Positions 51,201-57,460 of a stretch of DNA of 64,000 bases are shown here, piece after piece. The notes below the pieces were generated by a model. It worked only from the letters and a program-made list of their open reading frames with translations. It searched no databases and was not told the origin of the DNA. The stretch lies in contig NZ_CALPBY010000001.1 of NCBI RefSeq assembly GCF_943181405.1, forward strand, positions 310,001 to 374,000. The letters run 5' to 3'. Position numbers and translations under genes: made by a program. The number at the start of each line of letters is the position of its first letter. Within the stretch, counting starts at the first letter, position 1. This DNA comes from Cellulosimicrobium sp. Marseille-Q4280 (GTDB lineage: Bacteria > Actinomycetota > Actinomycetes > Actinomycetales > Cellulomonadaceae).

Positions 51201-53290
51201 GCACCGTCGACGAGACGGGTGCCGGGAACGCGTCGTCCACCACGATCACGGTCGACCAGGGCCTCCCGGGGCACCCGGTGACCACGGACGGCCCGTCGAC
51301 GGACCTCACGCTCGTCGGTGACGTCCTGGGTGCGAGCACCAACGACGTCACCCTGACCAACACCTACGACGTCGGCGGTCTCGCGCTCCAGAAGGTGCTC
51401 GACGGCGAGGGCGCAGACGCATACGGCCAGGGGCCGTTCACCATCCACGTGGAGTGCACCTTCGACGACGGTGACGGCACCGGGCCGCAGACGGTCTACG
51501 ACGCCGACATCGTGCTCGGCGGCGCGGGCCCGCTCGAGGCGGACGTCGCGAACCTGCCCACGGGCGCGGTGTGCGACATCGAGGAGACCGACAGCGGCGG
51601 CGCGACCAACCCGGACGAAGAGGCGGTCGTCGTCCCGGACCAGGTGACCGTCGGCAGTGGCGAGATCGCGGACGTCGTCATCACCAACACGTTCGACGTC
51701 GGCGCGATCGAGGTCGACAAGGAGCTCGCCGGGCTCGGCGCGCTCTACGGCCCCGGCCCGTTCGAGGTCGAGCTCGTGTGCACCTATGGCGACGAGGGCG
51801 AGGAAGTCCCTCTGACGATCCCCGGCGGCGCGACGCGCGTGCTCGTGCCGGGCGACCCCGTCGTCTACGACGGGCTGCCCGTCGGTGCGGAGTGTGTCCT
51901 GACGGAGACGGACGACTTCGGGGCGTCGTCGACGACGGTCACCGTCGACGGCGGCGAGCCGGTCGACGGCGCGACGGTGGAGATCACGGTCCCGCCGGTG
52001 ACCGACGGCGACCCGACGACCGTTGCGGTGACGTACACCAACACGTTCGAGACCGCGCCGCTCGTGGTGGAGAAGGTCGTCGACGGCGAGGGGGCGGCGT
52101 TCGCGCCGCCGATGCCGGAGCTGCCGCCGTTCCCCGAGGTCCCCGACGGACCGATCGACCCCGAGACGCTCCTGCAGCTCCTGGAGGAGCTGGTGGAGTA
52201 CCTCGAGGCCGTGCCGTACGAGGAGCTCCCGTACGCGGTCTCCCTGGAGTGCACCACCTCGCAGGGCGCACCGGTGGAGGTCATCCCCGGCGGTCCGGAC
52301 CGGCGGTTCGGTCCGGGCTTCCCCGCGATCTACTTCGGGCTCCAGGACGGTGACACGTGCACCCTCACGGAGACCGAGGACGGCGGCGCGACGTCGACCT
52401 CGATCGACCCGAACCCGGTGACGATCGTCGGCGCGGAGCTCCCCGCGGAGCCCGTCCAGGCCGTCGTGACCAACACCTACGACGTGGGCTCGCTCGTGGT
52501 GGACAAGGTCGTGGACGGCGAGGGTGCCGAGGCGTTCGGCGCGGGACCGTTCGAGGTCACGCTCGAGTGCACCTTCGAGGGGGCGCCGATCGAGGTGCCG
52601 GGCGGACCGACCCGCGAGCTCGTCCCGGGCGAGCCGGTGACGTACGACGGGCTGCCGATCGGTGCGGAGTGCGTCGTGACCGAGACCGCCGCGGGCGGCG
52701 CGTCGTCGTCGACGGTGTCCGCGGTCGAGGGCGGCGAGCCGGGCGTCGTGGCGATCGCGGCGGACCCGGCCGCGGTGACCGTGACCAACACGTTCGACGT
52801 CGGTCAGGTCGTCGTGACCAAGGAGCTCGACGGTCCCGGGGCGACCGAGCACGAGGGTGACGAGTTCGTCGTCGCGCTCGCGTGCACCTGGGACGTCGAC
52901 GGCGTCGAGACGGACGTGGTCCTGCCGGGCGGTGCGGAGCGCACGCTCTCCGCGGCGGACGACTGGACCGCCGTCTACGAGCAGGTCCCGCAGGGCGCGA
53001 CGTGCACGGTCGCGGAGACGGACTCCGGTGACGCGGAGAGCGTCGCGATCGTCGTCGACGGAGCGGAGGTCACGACCGACCCCGCGGACGGCGTCCCGAC
53101 GTCCGACCCGTTCGGCGTCCCCAACGGGGACGACGCCCAGGTCGACGCGAGCGTGACGAACACGTTCCCGAGCTCGGGCGGCGACCTCCCGCGGACGGGT
53201 TCGACGGTGCTCGCCGTGACGGCCTTGGCGGTCCTGCTCCTCGCGACCGGTGCGATCCTCGTGGCCGCACGCAAGCGCGAGGACGCCTGA
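45263..53290 (+). CDS. Giant LPXTG-anchored repeat surface protein
   Basis: A 2675-residue wall protein. Signal peptide to about residue 53 (GTALLTLPLVLAPALPAAAA). Residues 54-1800 hold DUF11-like beta-sandwich units, several opening with TKSI/FxP (TTKSIDPP, PTKSFDP, TTKSISPS, ETKSFSPG), plus Asp/Thr-rich stretches. From about 1805 there are seven repeats of about 95-140 residues of the DUF5979 type, each opening with a V-x-K-x-V/L strand and closing with TNTFDVG or TNTYDVG, with Glu in an ETDSGG-like loop; this Lys-Glu-Asn pattern suggests internal isopeptide bonds. One repeat (about 2265-2310) carries a Pro/Leu/Glu insert. LPRTG at 2642-2646, a helix and KRED end it. GGAGG precedes the ATG. 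Confidence 0.88.
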   Translation: MGDRRTASGGTTRLGRSRQERRARRFRRAWGAVGTALLTLPLVLAPALPAAAASWAIGKSETSTGPYQPGQTVTWVVTISCSDPNQDPCTPTTMTDPMPEYVDLVSASIQSAGTGTVNPQIDVDQDTDTVTYTADSVNNGQQSQILITGTVSDDIPYSQDGVPITNTATVDSDNAEPASASDDIVPEVPLVLDSETTKSIDPPGAIASPGTPATVTIGGTNTSNDPVDSLIITEPTPGTDPNPFTYLGFTGWGAVMWPAGATSADVTFTCADGSTPTGSSSVPNTLPDPPAGCEVEGFTVEFDGTIEIGASASIPFGVEQTDAVTGLTDSTTLTNTTSSSVVDGADESEPTEASDTYVITPPNNSVTPTKSFDPAVVSAGSPTTVTLGATNDGDPTTSMTITEPSPGTDSPFEGDDPLTFTGWGTDGAGAGVVWPNDADAASVTFTCADGTTTDPIAAEAEDTLPDPPAGCVVVGFSIEYTGSIVTGAQATVPFTADTDPDQVEDNVLHPNEITVDIPNASGTADATLETLTDRLATETTKSISPSTIPALPGQTVVVGLPTQLLPFGEDGSTTNADQVVIQDPTEPGASPEFWGTFTASSVRSTDVPAGTELTINYWNGSEWVEAPDCGSPVEGAATVNCDLPDDAQGVQFVYDDTTGEGIPPGESFAPNFVATYDGPEDREEPIANCGASSASSDAVAPTDPAEGCDTVDPFPVPVGPGDLDFIDKTFLAPEGQSGEPYTLRARTQDEITAQITWSTNGFEGVDPMVISDIADPVAADDPAIAGSFYDAFNLVQIAVDDPLIQYDQIESVELFVDGAWVEASGDPCPEACDGTFPGYTLTADEQESATSARLTYTESPGRAAFPSDPTVPAAGSGVARSTQADGRHLDLTFQLRDDRRSGGPALGEQQGEIYNNPDDPGLVNDTARGTATFQGTDRTDTDDDDVLILDQPINVGITKDWTGGPLSVPPEGTPYEDFPTTVATITASNNSVARVDQLRIAEPSYANDDLVVEPQVAAGTNPFDAFTLTDIVDVVPPDGTETTTVTLTTVGGITTDYTEAEAEALTAAQLEDVVGVEVTFDGRIASTESGDNEGVLEMQLKLRELDRYTGERVTVDHDPNPVPNGAGAEVSDPGGTTAQTPQAWDTAEMELQDASISMVETKSFSPGTIVEPGTDAEENPTSILTITGQPTGPSRAVEMTLTDVDGSFWNQYDLLGFDGSTLTAPIDQVQVDAYTGGTYDEASDTFTGGTWTDGEASGTFALPDGVDAADVVGLRFTFTRADGAIWENPANPTQAVNLEVQVRDTLRSDPSTTVPSDLALNDPAPGEAAPGVATNDVTATVTGADLVFNPEDPENPVPVSSTAEASGTITYQHTENGVKIVKDFDTDITGGTKPPNTPFPMNITVTNVGNRPIYDPVIVDDPMPTDADGPQLRLADVEEPFSYALTEPGTPPVGQPNGPQMPTDPANVAVDQTGNIAGLTFTFPEGTVLEVGQVYTITVQVQFRTTLAANTVVENTAGVTGDRPWDVCQAQSGEDGSTIDGRLDEDTGACEADSDVTPVPSGVLSESKLVKATNDEYPLGIMVDPDQPGSVTPEDCQPNAAGFYAYPCTPIIPPGQNETWRVRVDNVGNLPMDKVVLYDRLPTPGDTSSDPTSASERGSQWTPILTNDPPPQVVNAPPGSTTTFYYTTVDDYCPDDLVDPVNEPTCPDDPETGWAVLTADTSEETYEQITAIKTVIEMAPDNLFQPGSFIALEATTTTPPEVPEAGDRSIAFNSAAASGVVVTQTGEINSLRAEGVKVGVATASGPLEVTKLVTGDGAENAPSSFDLEVQCTSAVGTWVETELDPIPITVTPGTPVVVPNLPYGAECVITEGADAGQTRLVLEPSSVTIDSEDPDDPTSITAINVYDLSSIVIDKEVVTDAVDQDGEPVPFGPFDVEVDCTFLGEEVYAEGYGPGPGPMEITLEDGDSVTLAGLPVGAECTVDETGAGNASSTTITVDQGLPGHPVTTDGPSTDLTLVGDVLGASTNDVTLTNTYDVGGLALQKVLDGEGADAYGQGPFTIHVECTFDDGDGTGPQTVYDADIVLGGAGPLEADVANLPTGAVCDIEETDSGGATNPDEEAVVVPDQVTVGSGEIADVVITNTFDVGAIEVDKELAGLGALYGPGPFEVELVCTYGDEGEEVPLTIPGGATRVLVPGDPVVYDGLPVGAECVLTETDDFGASSTTVTVDGGEPVDGATVEITVPPVTDGDPTTVAVTYTNTFETAPLVVEKVVDGEGAAFAPPMPELPPFPEVPDGPIDPETLLQLLEELVEYLEAVPYEELPYAVSLECTTSQGAPVEVIPGGPDRRFGPGFPAIYFGLQDGDTCTLTETEDGGATSTSIDPNPVTIVGAELPAEPVQAVVTNTYDVGSLVVDKVVDGEGAEAFGAGPFEVTLECTFEGAPIEVPGGPTRELVPGEPVTYDGLPIGAECVVTETAAGGASSSTVSAVEGGEPGVVAIAADPAAVTVTNTFDVGQVVVTKELDGPGATEHEGDEFVVALACTWDVDGVETDVVLPGGAERTLSAADDWTAVYEQVPQGATCTVAETDSGDAESVAIVVDGAEVTTDPADGVPTSDPFGVPNGDDAQVDASVTNTFPSSGGDLPRTGSTVLAVTALAVLLLATGAILVAARKREDA

Positions 53291-53312
53291 CACGAGGGCT
53301 CGCAGGGGGCTC

Positions 53313-53348
53313 GTCGGGGCTCGTCGGCACCGTCCGGCGAGCCCCGAC
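53313..53348 (+). terminator. Terminator of the surface protein gene
   Basis: GTCGGGGCTCGTCGG pairs with CCGGCGAGCCCCGAC, 15 bp with one G-U pair and a 6-nt loop, 23 nt after the stop codon. Confidence 0.8.
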
Positions 53349-53427
53349 GGCGTCCTGCACGGGATGATCACGGACGGAAGCGGCCAGCCCCCTGCCGTTG
53401 CGACGCTCGGGGCCGTAGGCTGGGGGG

Positions 53428-53518
53428 AGCCGTCGGCGGCACCGCCGGCGCTCATGTCCCGGCGCGTCGGACCGTCGGGACGTCCGAGAGGCCCGTCGCA
53501 CCCGTGCGACGGGCCTCT
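53428..53518 (+). ncRNA. Candidate small RNA with three stem-loops
   Basis: TAGGCT at 53416-53421 is a good -10 box; the SRP RNA in this window uses the same hexamer. A transcript from about 53428 would fold into three hairpins: 53431-53450, 53456-53481 (GTCCCG/CGGGAC) and the terminator 53487-53518. No start codon with a usable frame is present. The -35 is not convincing. Sequence not recognised as a known family. Confidence 0.4.
53487..53518 (+). terminator. Strong intrinsic hairpin
   Basis: AGAGGCCCGTCGCAC, two bases, then its exact complement: up to 15 bp. It ends the candidate small RNA and could also insulate the tRNA gene, which is on the other strand. Confidence 0.7.
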
Positions 53519-53593
53519 GCGGTGCCGCCACCAGGTCGTCGAGCGGTAGCACGACGAAGGGCCCGTCGCGAGGCGACGAGCCCTTCGGTCCTG

Positions 53594-53679
53594 CGGAGGA
53601 TGGGGGATTCGAACCCCCGAGGGCTTTTAACCCAACACGCTTTCCAAGCGTGCGCCATAGGCCACTAGGCGAATCCTCC
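53594..53679 (-). tRNA. tRNA-Ser (GGA anticodon)
   Basis: Acceptor stem GGAGGAT/ATCCTCC, T-arm GGGGGTTCGAATCCCCC, anticodon stem CACGC/GCGTG with loop TTGGAAA giving anticodon GGA (complement at 53643-53645), and an extended variable arm between 53611 and 53635 as expected for serine tRNAs. It decodes UCC and UCU. CCA is not encoded. Confidence 0.95.
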
Positions 53680-53854
53680 TGGTGCACCACCGATCCTGAT
53701 CACGGACCGGGGTAGCGCAACGAGGATACCGGACCGCGGTCCCAGGGCCGAATCGCGCCCCCTCCCGTGCCGGCGTGCACGCCTGCACGGTGCCCGACGG
53801 CGGTCGCCCGGCCCGGTTTCTGGCGAGGCCCGGTCCTGGGCTAGGCTGGGTGCA

Positions 53855-53942
53855 GACCCCTCGTGCGGCATCATCTCGCCGAACTCCCCCAGGGCCGGAA
53901 GGCAGCAAGGGTAGGTGAGCTCTGGTGGGTGCGCGAGGGGTC
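53855..53942 (+). ncRNA. ffs: SRP RNA, small bacterial 4.5S type
   Basis: GACCCCTCG (53855-53863) pairs with CGAGGGGTC (53934-53942); the conserved apical part is CAGGGCCGGAAGGCAGCAAG, with the GGAA tetraloop, followed by GGTAGGTGAGCTCTGG. TAGGCT at 53842-53847 is the -10 box 7 nt upstream. It forms the signal recognition particle with Ffh. The ffs-dnaX-recR order is usual in actinobacteria; here metQNI lies between ffs and dnaX. Confidence 0.95.
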
Positions 53943-54058
53943 CTTCATGTCTGCGGCCGGCACCACGGATCGACGTCGCTCCCATCATGTGACCAGAATG
54001 GCGTCCACATCTTGGACGATCCGGCTCGGGGATTGGCGCCCACGCGCCTCACGTGCCC

Positions 54059-54175
54059 ATGATGAACGACATGAGCTCGCTCCCCGTCGCCGCACCGGTC
54101 CCGCACGCAGCGTCCTGCGTCGCGGTGCCGTGTTGTCGCCGCGCACGGGGCGCCGGGCGAATGTGCGGCTGCTGA
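54059..54175 (+). CDS. Cysteine-rich leader peptide before metQNI
   Basis: A 38-codon open frame with three possible ATG starts (54059, 54062, 54071). Its second half reads ASCVAVPCCRRARGAGRMCG and ends Cys-stop: five cysteines, two adjacent, two in the last three codons. Cysteine-rich short frames act as cysteine-responsive attenuators in mycobacteria. Downstream, GCAGGG-TCT-CCCTGC (54196-54210) can form a hairpin 20 nt after the stop. Upstream, GTCCA-N5-TGGAC (54003-54017) may be an operator. No clear ribosome binding site, so translation of this frame is inferred. Confidence 0.5.
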   Translation: MMNDMSSLPVAAPVPHAASCVAVPCCRRARGAGRMCGC

Positions 54176-54364
54176 CACCCGCGCCGTCGTCCCCCGCAGG
54201 GTCTCCCTGCACCTGACCGACCTGCTCCGTCGCCCCGCGCGCCCGGACCGGTCCACCGCTCGCCACGTGGCTGATGGCCCGTCGGAAGCACCCCGCACCC
54301 GATCCCGCAGGCACCCCTGCACCCCGTCGTGCCGACCTCGCGCGACCCCGTCGAAGGGCATCCC

Positions 54365-55285
54365 ATGTCGTTCTCCACCACATCGTCCTCCACCGCCCGC
54401 AAGCGTCTGACCTGGGCGGCGGTCGCCGTCGCGTCCACCCTGGCCCTGACGGCGTGCTCCTCCGGCGACGACTCCGCGAGCACCTCCACCGGCGGCTCGG
54501 ACGACCCGATCCGTGTCGGCGTGGTCGGCGCGGCCGACGACAAGTGGGCCGTGTTCCAGGAGCAGGCCGAGGCCGAGGGCATCGAGATCGAGCTGGTCGA
54601 CCTCCAGGACTACACGCAGGCGAACCCGGCGCTGTCCCAGGGCGAGCTCGACGTCAACCAGTTCCAGCACCTGCAGTTCCTCGCGGGCTACAACGTGGAC
54701 GCCGGGGACGACCTCCAGCCGATCGGCGCGACGGCCGTCTACCCGCTCGCGCTCTACTCGACCAAGCACACGTCCCTCGAGGAGATCCCGGACGGCGGTC
54801 AGGTGGCCGTCCCGAACGACCCGACGAACCTCGCCCGTGCGCTCCTCGTGCTGCAGGAGGCGGGCCTGATCGAGCTCGAGGACGGCGGGAGCTCGATCTC
54901 CACCGAGGCGGACGTGCTGCCGAGCTCCAAGGTGACCGTCACCCCGGTGGACGCGGCGCAGACCCCGATCCAGCTCCAGTCCGTCGACGCGTCGATCATC
55001 AACAACGACTTCGTCGAGGACGCCGGCCTCACGCCCGAGGACGCGCTCTTCGAGGACGACCCCGACTCCGACGCCGCCAAGCCCTACATCAACGTGTGGG
55101 TCGCGCGCGCCGAGGACTCCGGCGACGAGACGCTGCTCAAGCTCGCCGAGATCTCCCACTCGGCGGAGGTCGTCGAGGCCGAGGACGCCGCGTCCGGCGG
55201 CACCGCCGTCATCAAGGAGAACTCGCCTACCGAGCTGCAGGAGATCCTCGCCGGCATCGAGGACGACATCCGCAACGCCTCCTGA
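54365..55285 (+). CDS. metQ: Methionine ABC transporter substrate-binding lipoprotein MetQ
   Basis: A 306-residue NlpA-family lipoprotein. Lipobox LTACSS (Cys at about residue 31) after a helix, then IRVGVVGAADDKWAVFQEQA and ELVDLQDYTQANPALSQGEL with DVNQFQHLQFLAGYN, the classical MetQ segments that bind D- or L-methionine, and VPNDPTNLARALLVLQ. It is about 190 nt downstream of the cysteine-rich leader frame and heads the metQNI operon. The ATG at 54365 has GAAGG upstream. Confidence 0.93.
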   Translation: MSFSTTSSSTARKRLTWAAVAVASTLALTACSSGDDSASTSTGGSDDPIRVGVVGAADDKWAVFQEQAEAEGIEIELVDLQDYTQANPALSQGELDVNQFQHLQFLAGYNVDAGDDLQPIGATAVYPLALYSTKHTSLEEIPDGGQVAVPNDPTNLARALLVLQEAGLIELEDGGSSISTEADVLPSSKVTVTPVDAAQTPIQLQSVDASIINNDFVEDAGLTPEDALFEDDPDSDAAKPYINVWVARAEDSGDETLLKLAEISHSAEVVEAEDAASGGTAVIKENSPTELQEILAGIEDDIRNAS

Positions 55286-55303
55286 CCCGAGCGACGCGGG
55301 GGT

Positions 55304-55323
55304 GGGCGGGCGACCGCCCGCCC
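55304..55323 (+). terminator. Hairpin between metQ and metN
   Basis: GGGCGGGC-GACC-GCCCGCCC, 8-bp stem, 18 nt after the metQ stop. A partial terminator here would give more binding protein than transporter, as is common in ABC importers. Confidence 0.5.
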
Positions 55324-55445
55324 TCGCGCGTCGTCGGGCCCGGGGGAGGACGATGGCAGACGGACCACGCACCCCGGCCAGGCGGCCCGGACCGATCCCC
55401 GCACCGGCACCCCGGAGGCCCGGCCTCCGACGAGAGGACCCGACC

Positions 55446-56663
55446 GTGACCGACGGCCCCCGCGACCCGGGTGGTGACGAGCAGCCCGCGATCGAGCTGC
55501 GCCACGTGAGCAAGACCTTCGGCGAGGGCGACGACGCCGTCCACGCCGTCGACGACGTCTCCCTGACCGTCCGGCGCGGAGAGATCTTCGGCGTCATCGG
55601 GTACTCGGGTGCCGGCAAGTCCACGCTCGTGCGGCTCGTCAACGCCCTCGAGACCGTGACGAGCGGCGAGGTCGTCGTCGACGGCCAGGTGATCACGGGC
55701 CTGCCCGAGCGGCGTGTGCGCGAGGTGCGCTCGCGCATCGGCATGGTCTTCCAGCAGTTCAACCTGCTGTCCTCGCGCACGGTCGCCGGGAACGTCGCCT
55801 ACCCGCTCAAGGTGGCCGGGTGGTCGCGCGAGCAGCGGGCGGCGCGCGTCGCCGAGATGCTCGCCTTCGTCGGGCTCTCCGACAAGGCGAAGGCGTACCC
55901 GCGGCAGCTCTCCGGCGGCCAGAAGCAGCGCGTGGGCATCGCCCGCGCGCTCGCGGCGTCGCCCACGATCCTCCTGGCCGACGAGGCGACGTCCGCGCTC
56001 GACCCGGAGACCACGCGCGAGGTGCTCGCGCTCCTGCGGCGCGTCAACGCCGAGCTCGGGATCACCATCGTCGTCATCACCCACGAGATGGAGGTCGTGC
56101 GCTCGACGTGCCACCGCGTCGCAGTGATGGAGCACGGCAAGGTGGTCGAGACGGGCGACGTGTACGACGTCTTCTCCGCGCCCAGCGCCGACGCGGCCCA
56201 GCGGTTCGTCGGCACGGCCCTGCACGACCGGCCCTCCCGCGAGACGCTCGCGCGCCTGCGCGAGCGCCACCCCGGCCGTCTCGTCACGGTCGGCGTGCGC
56301 GAGGGGGCGAGCACGGGGACCGACCTGTTCCGCCTGCTGCGCGAGCACGACGTCGACGGTTCCGTCGTCTTCGGCGGCATCTCCGAGGTGGGGGAGCGGC
56401 CGTTCGGCTCGTTGACCGTGGAGCTCGACGCGCCGGAGGACCGTGTCGCGCCGTTCCTCACCGCGCTCGCGGAGCGTGCCGACGTCGTGGACCTCGGCAC
56501 GGCGGCGCACCCGCTCGAGGACCCGCGCGTCGCGCGGCTCGCTGCCGGCCGCGGTGACGCCGGTGACGACGACGGGCCGCCCGGAGACGGGGGCGACCTC
56601 GGCGACCCGTACGGCACCGGTCGCGACACCCTCTACCGCCACGGCAACCTCGGAGGCCGCTGA
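55446..56663 (+). CDS. metN: Methionine ABC transporter ATPase MetN
   Basis: A 405-residue ATPase. Walker A GYSGAGKSTLVRLVN, Q-loop VFQQFNLLSSRTV, signature LSGGQKQRVGIARAL, Walker B ILLADEATSALDP and H-loop ITHEME are standard for MetN. Residues about 262-350 form the NIL domain, which binds methionine and causes trans-inhibition. A Gly/Asp-rich tail of about 50 residues follows. The GTG at 55446 has AGAGGA 7 nt upstream; an ATG at 55353 with GGAGG very close would add 31 Pro-rich residues and is less likely. Confidence 0.93.
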   Translation: MTDGPRDPGGDEQPAIELRHVSKTFGEGDDAVHAVDDVSLTVRRGEIFGVIGYSGAGKSTLVRLVNALETVTSGEVVVDGQVITGLPERRVREVRSRIGMVFQQFNLLSSRTVAGNVAYPLKVAGWSREQRAARVAEMLAFVGLSDKAKAYPRQLSGGQKQRVGIARALAASPTILLADEATSALDPETTREVLALLRRVNAELGITIVVITHEMEVVRSTCHRVAVMEHGKVVETGDVYDVFSAPSADAAQRFVGTALHDRPSRETLARLRERHPGRLVTVGVREGASTGTDLFRLLREHDVDGSVVFGGISEVGERPFGSLTVELDAPEDRVAPFLTALAERADVVDLGTAAHPLEDPRVARLAAGRGDAGDDDGPPGDGGDLGDPYGTGRDTLYRHGNLGGR

Positions 56664-57325
56664 TGAACCGCGACTGGTCCACCCTCTGGCCGATCCTGTG
56701 GGAGGCCTTCGGCCAGACGCTCCAGATGGTGTCCGTGGCGCTGCTCACGGGCGGCCTCGCCGGTCTGGCGCTCGGCATCGCGCTCTACGTGACGCGCCAG
56801 GGCAACGTGCTCGAGAACCGCTGGGTGTTCGGTGTCCTCAACGTCCTCGTCAACATCGTGCGGCCGATCCCCTTCATCATCTTCGTCACGCTGCTCGGGC
56901 CGGTGACGCTCCAGGTGGTCGGGACGACGCTCGGCACCGAGGCGTTCATCTTCCCGCTGTCGGTGATGACGGCGTTCGGCACGAGCCGCATCGTCGAGCA
57001 GAACCTCGTGGGCATCGACCCCGGGGTCGTCGAGGCGGCGCGCGCGATGGGTGCGTCCTCGTGGCGCATCATCACGACGGTGCTCGTCCCCGAGGCACTC
57101 GCCCCGCTCATCCTCGGGTACACGTTCCTCTTCATCGCGGTGCTCGACATGTCGGCGATCGCCGGGATCATCGGCGGCGGCGGCCTGGGCAACTTCGCGA
57201 TCGTGTACGGCTACCAGCGGTACAACTGGGGCGTCGTGGTCGTGACCGTGATCGTCATCATCGCGATCGTCCAGCTTGCGCAGCTCCTCGGGAACTGGCT
57301 CGCGCGCAAGGCTCTGCACCGCTGA
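56663..57325 (+). CDS. metI: Methionine ABC transporter permease MetI
   Basis: A 220-residue permease with five helices. The EAA coupling loop is EAARAMGASSWRIITTVLVP (EAAxxxGAS...I), the standard for MetI; QTLQMVSVALLTGGLAGLAL starts the first helix. Its ATG overlaps the metN stop (TGATG). Confidence 0.95.
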   Translation: MNRDWSTLWPILWEAFGQTLQMVSVALLTGGLAGLALGIALYVTRQGNVLENRWVFGVLNVLVNIVRPIPFIIFVTLLGPVTLQVVGTTLGTEAFIFPLSVMTAFGTSRIVEQNLVGIDPGVVEAARAMGASSWRIITTVLVPEALAPLILGYTFLFIAVLDMSAIAGIIGGGGLGNFAIVYGYQRYNWGVVVVTVIVIIAIVQLAQLLGNWLARKALHR

Positions 57326-57332
57326 CGAGCCC

Positions 57333-57405
57333 GCGAGATCGACCCCTGCGTCGCGAGATCGACCCTCTGAAGGTCGATCTCGCGACGTACAGGTCGATCT
57401 CGGGG
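57333..57405. repeat. Dispersed GCGAGATCG repeat, copy 3
   Basis: Contains two direct GCGAGATCGACC units (57333 and 57353) and two inverted GGTCGATCTCG units. Lies between metI and dnaX, 8 nt after the metI stop. Aligns with the copies at 7690 and 27177. Confidence 0.65.
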
Positions 57406-57460
57406 CAGAGCGCCGGTAGCGGCCTCGTGCCTGTCGGCGCCGACGTCTAGAGTGGCCGGG

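Noticed and set aside
47888-53455. 1855-codon open frame antisense to the surface protein gene
   Set aside because: It mirrors the repeat gene in the opposite strand, is extremely rich in Arg, Val and Asp with no domain, and arises from third-position GC bias.
53943-54058. SAM or T-box riboswitch before metQ
   Set aside because: I looked for S-box, SAM-IV and T-box conserved blocks and found none; only a short palindrome and the Cys-rich frame are visible.
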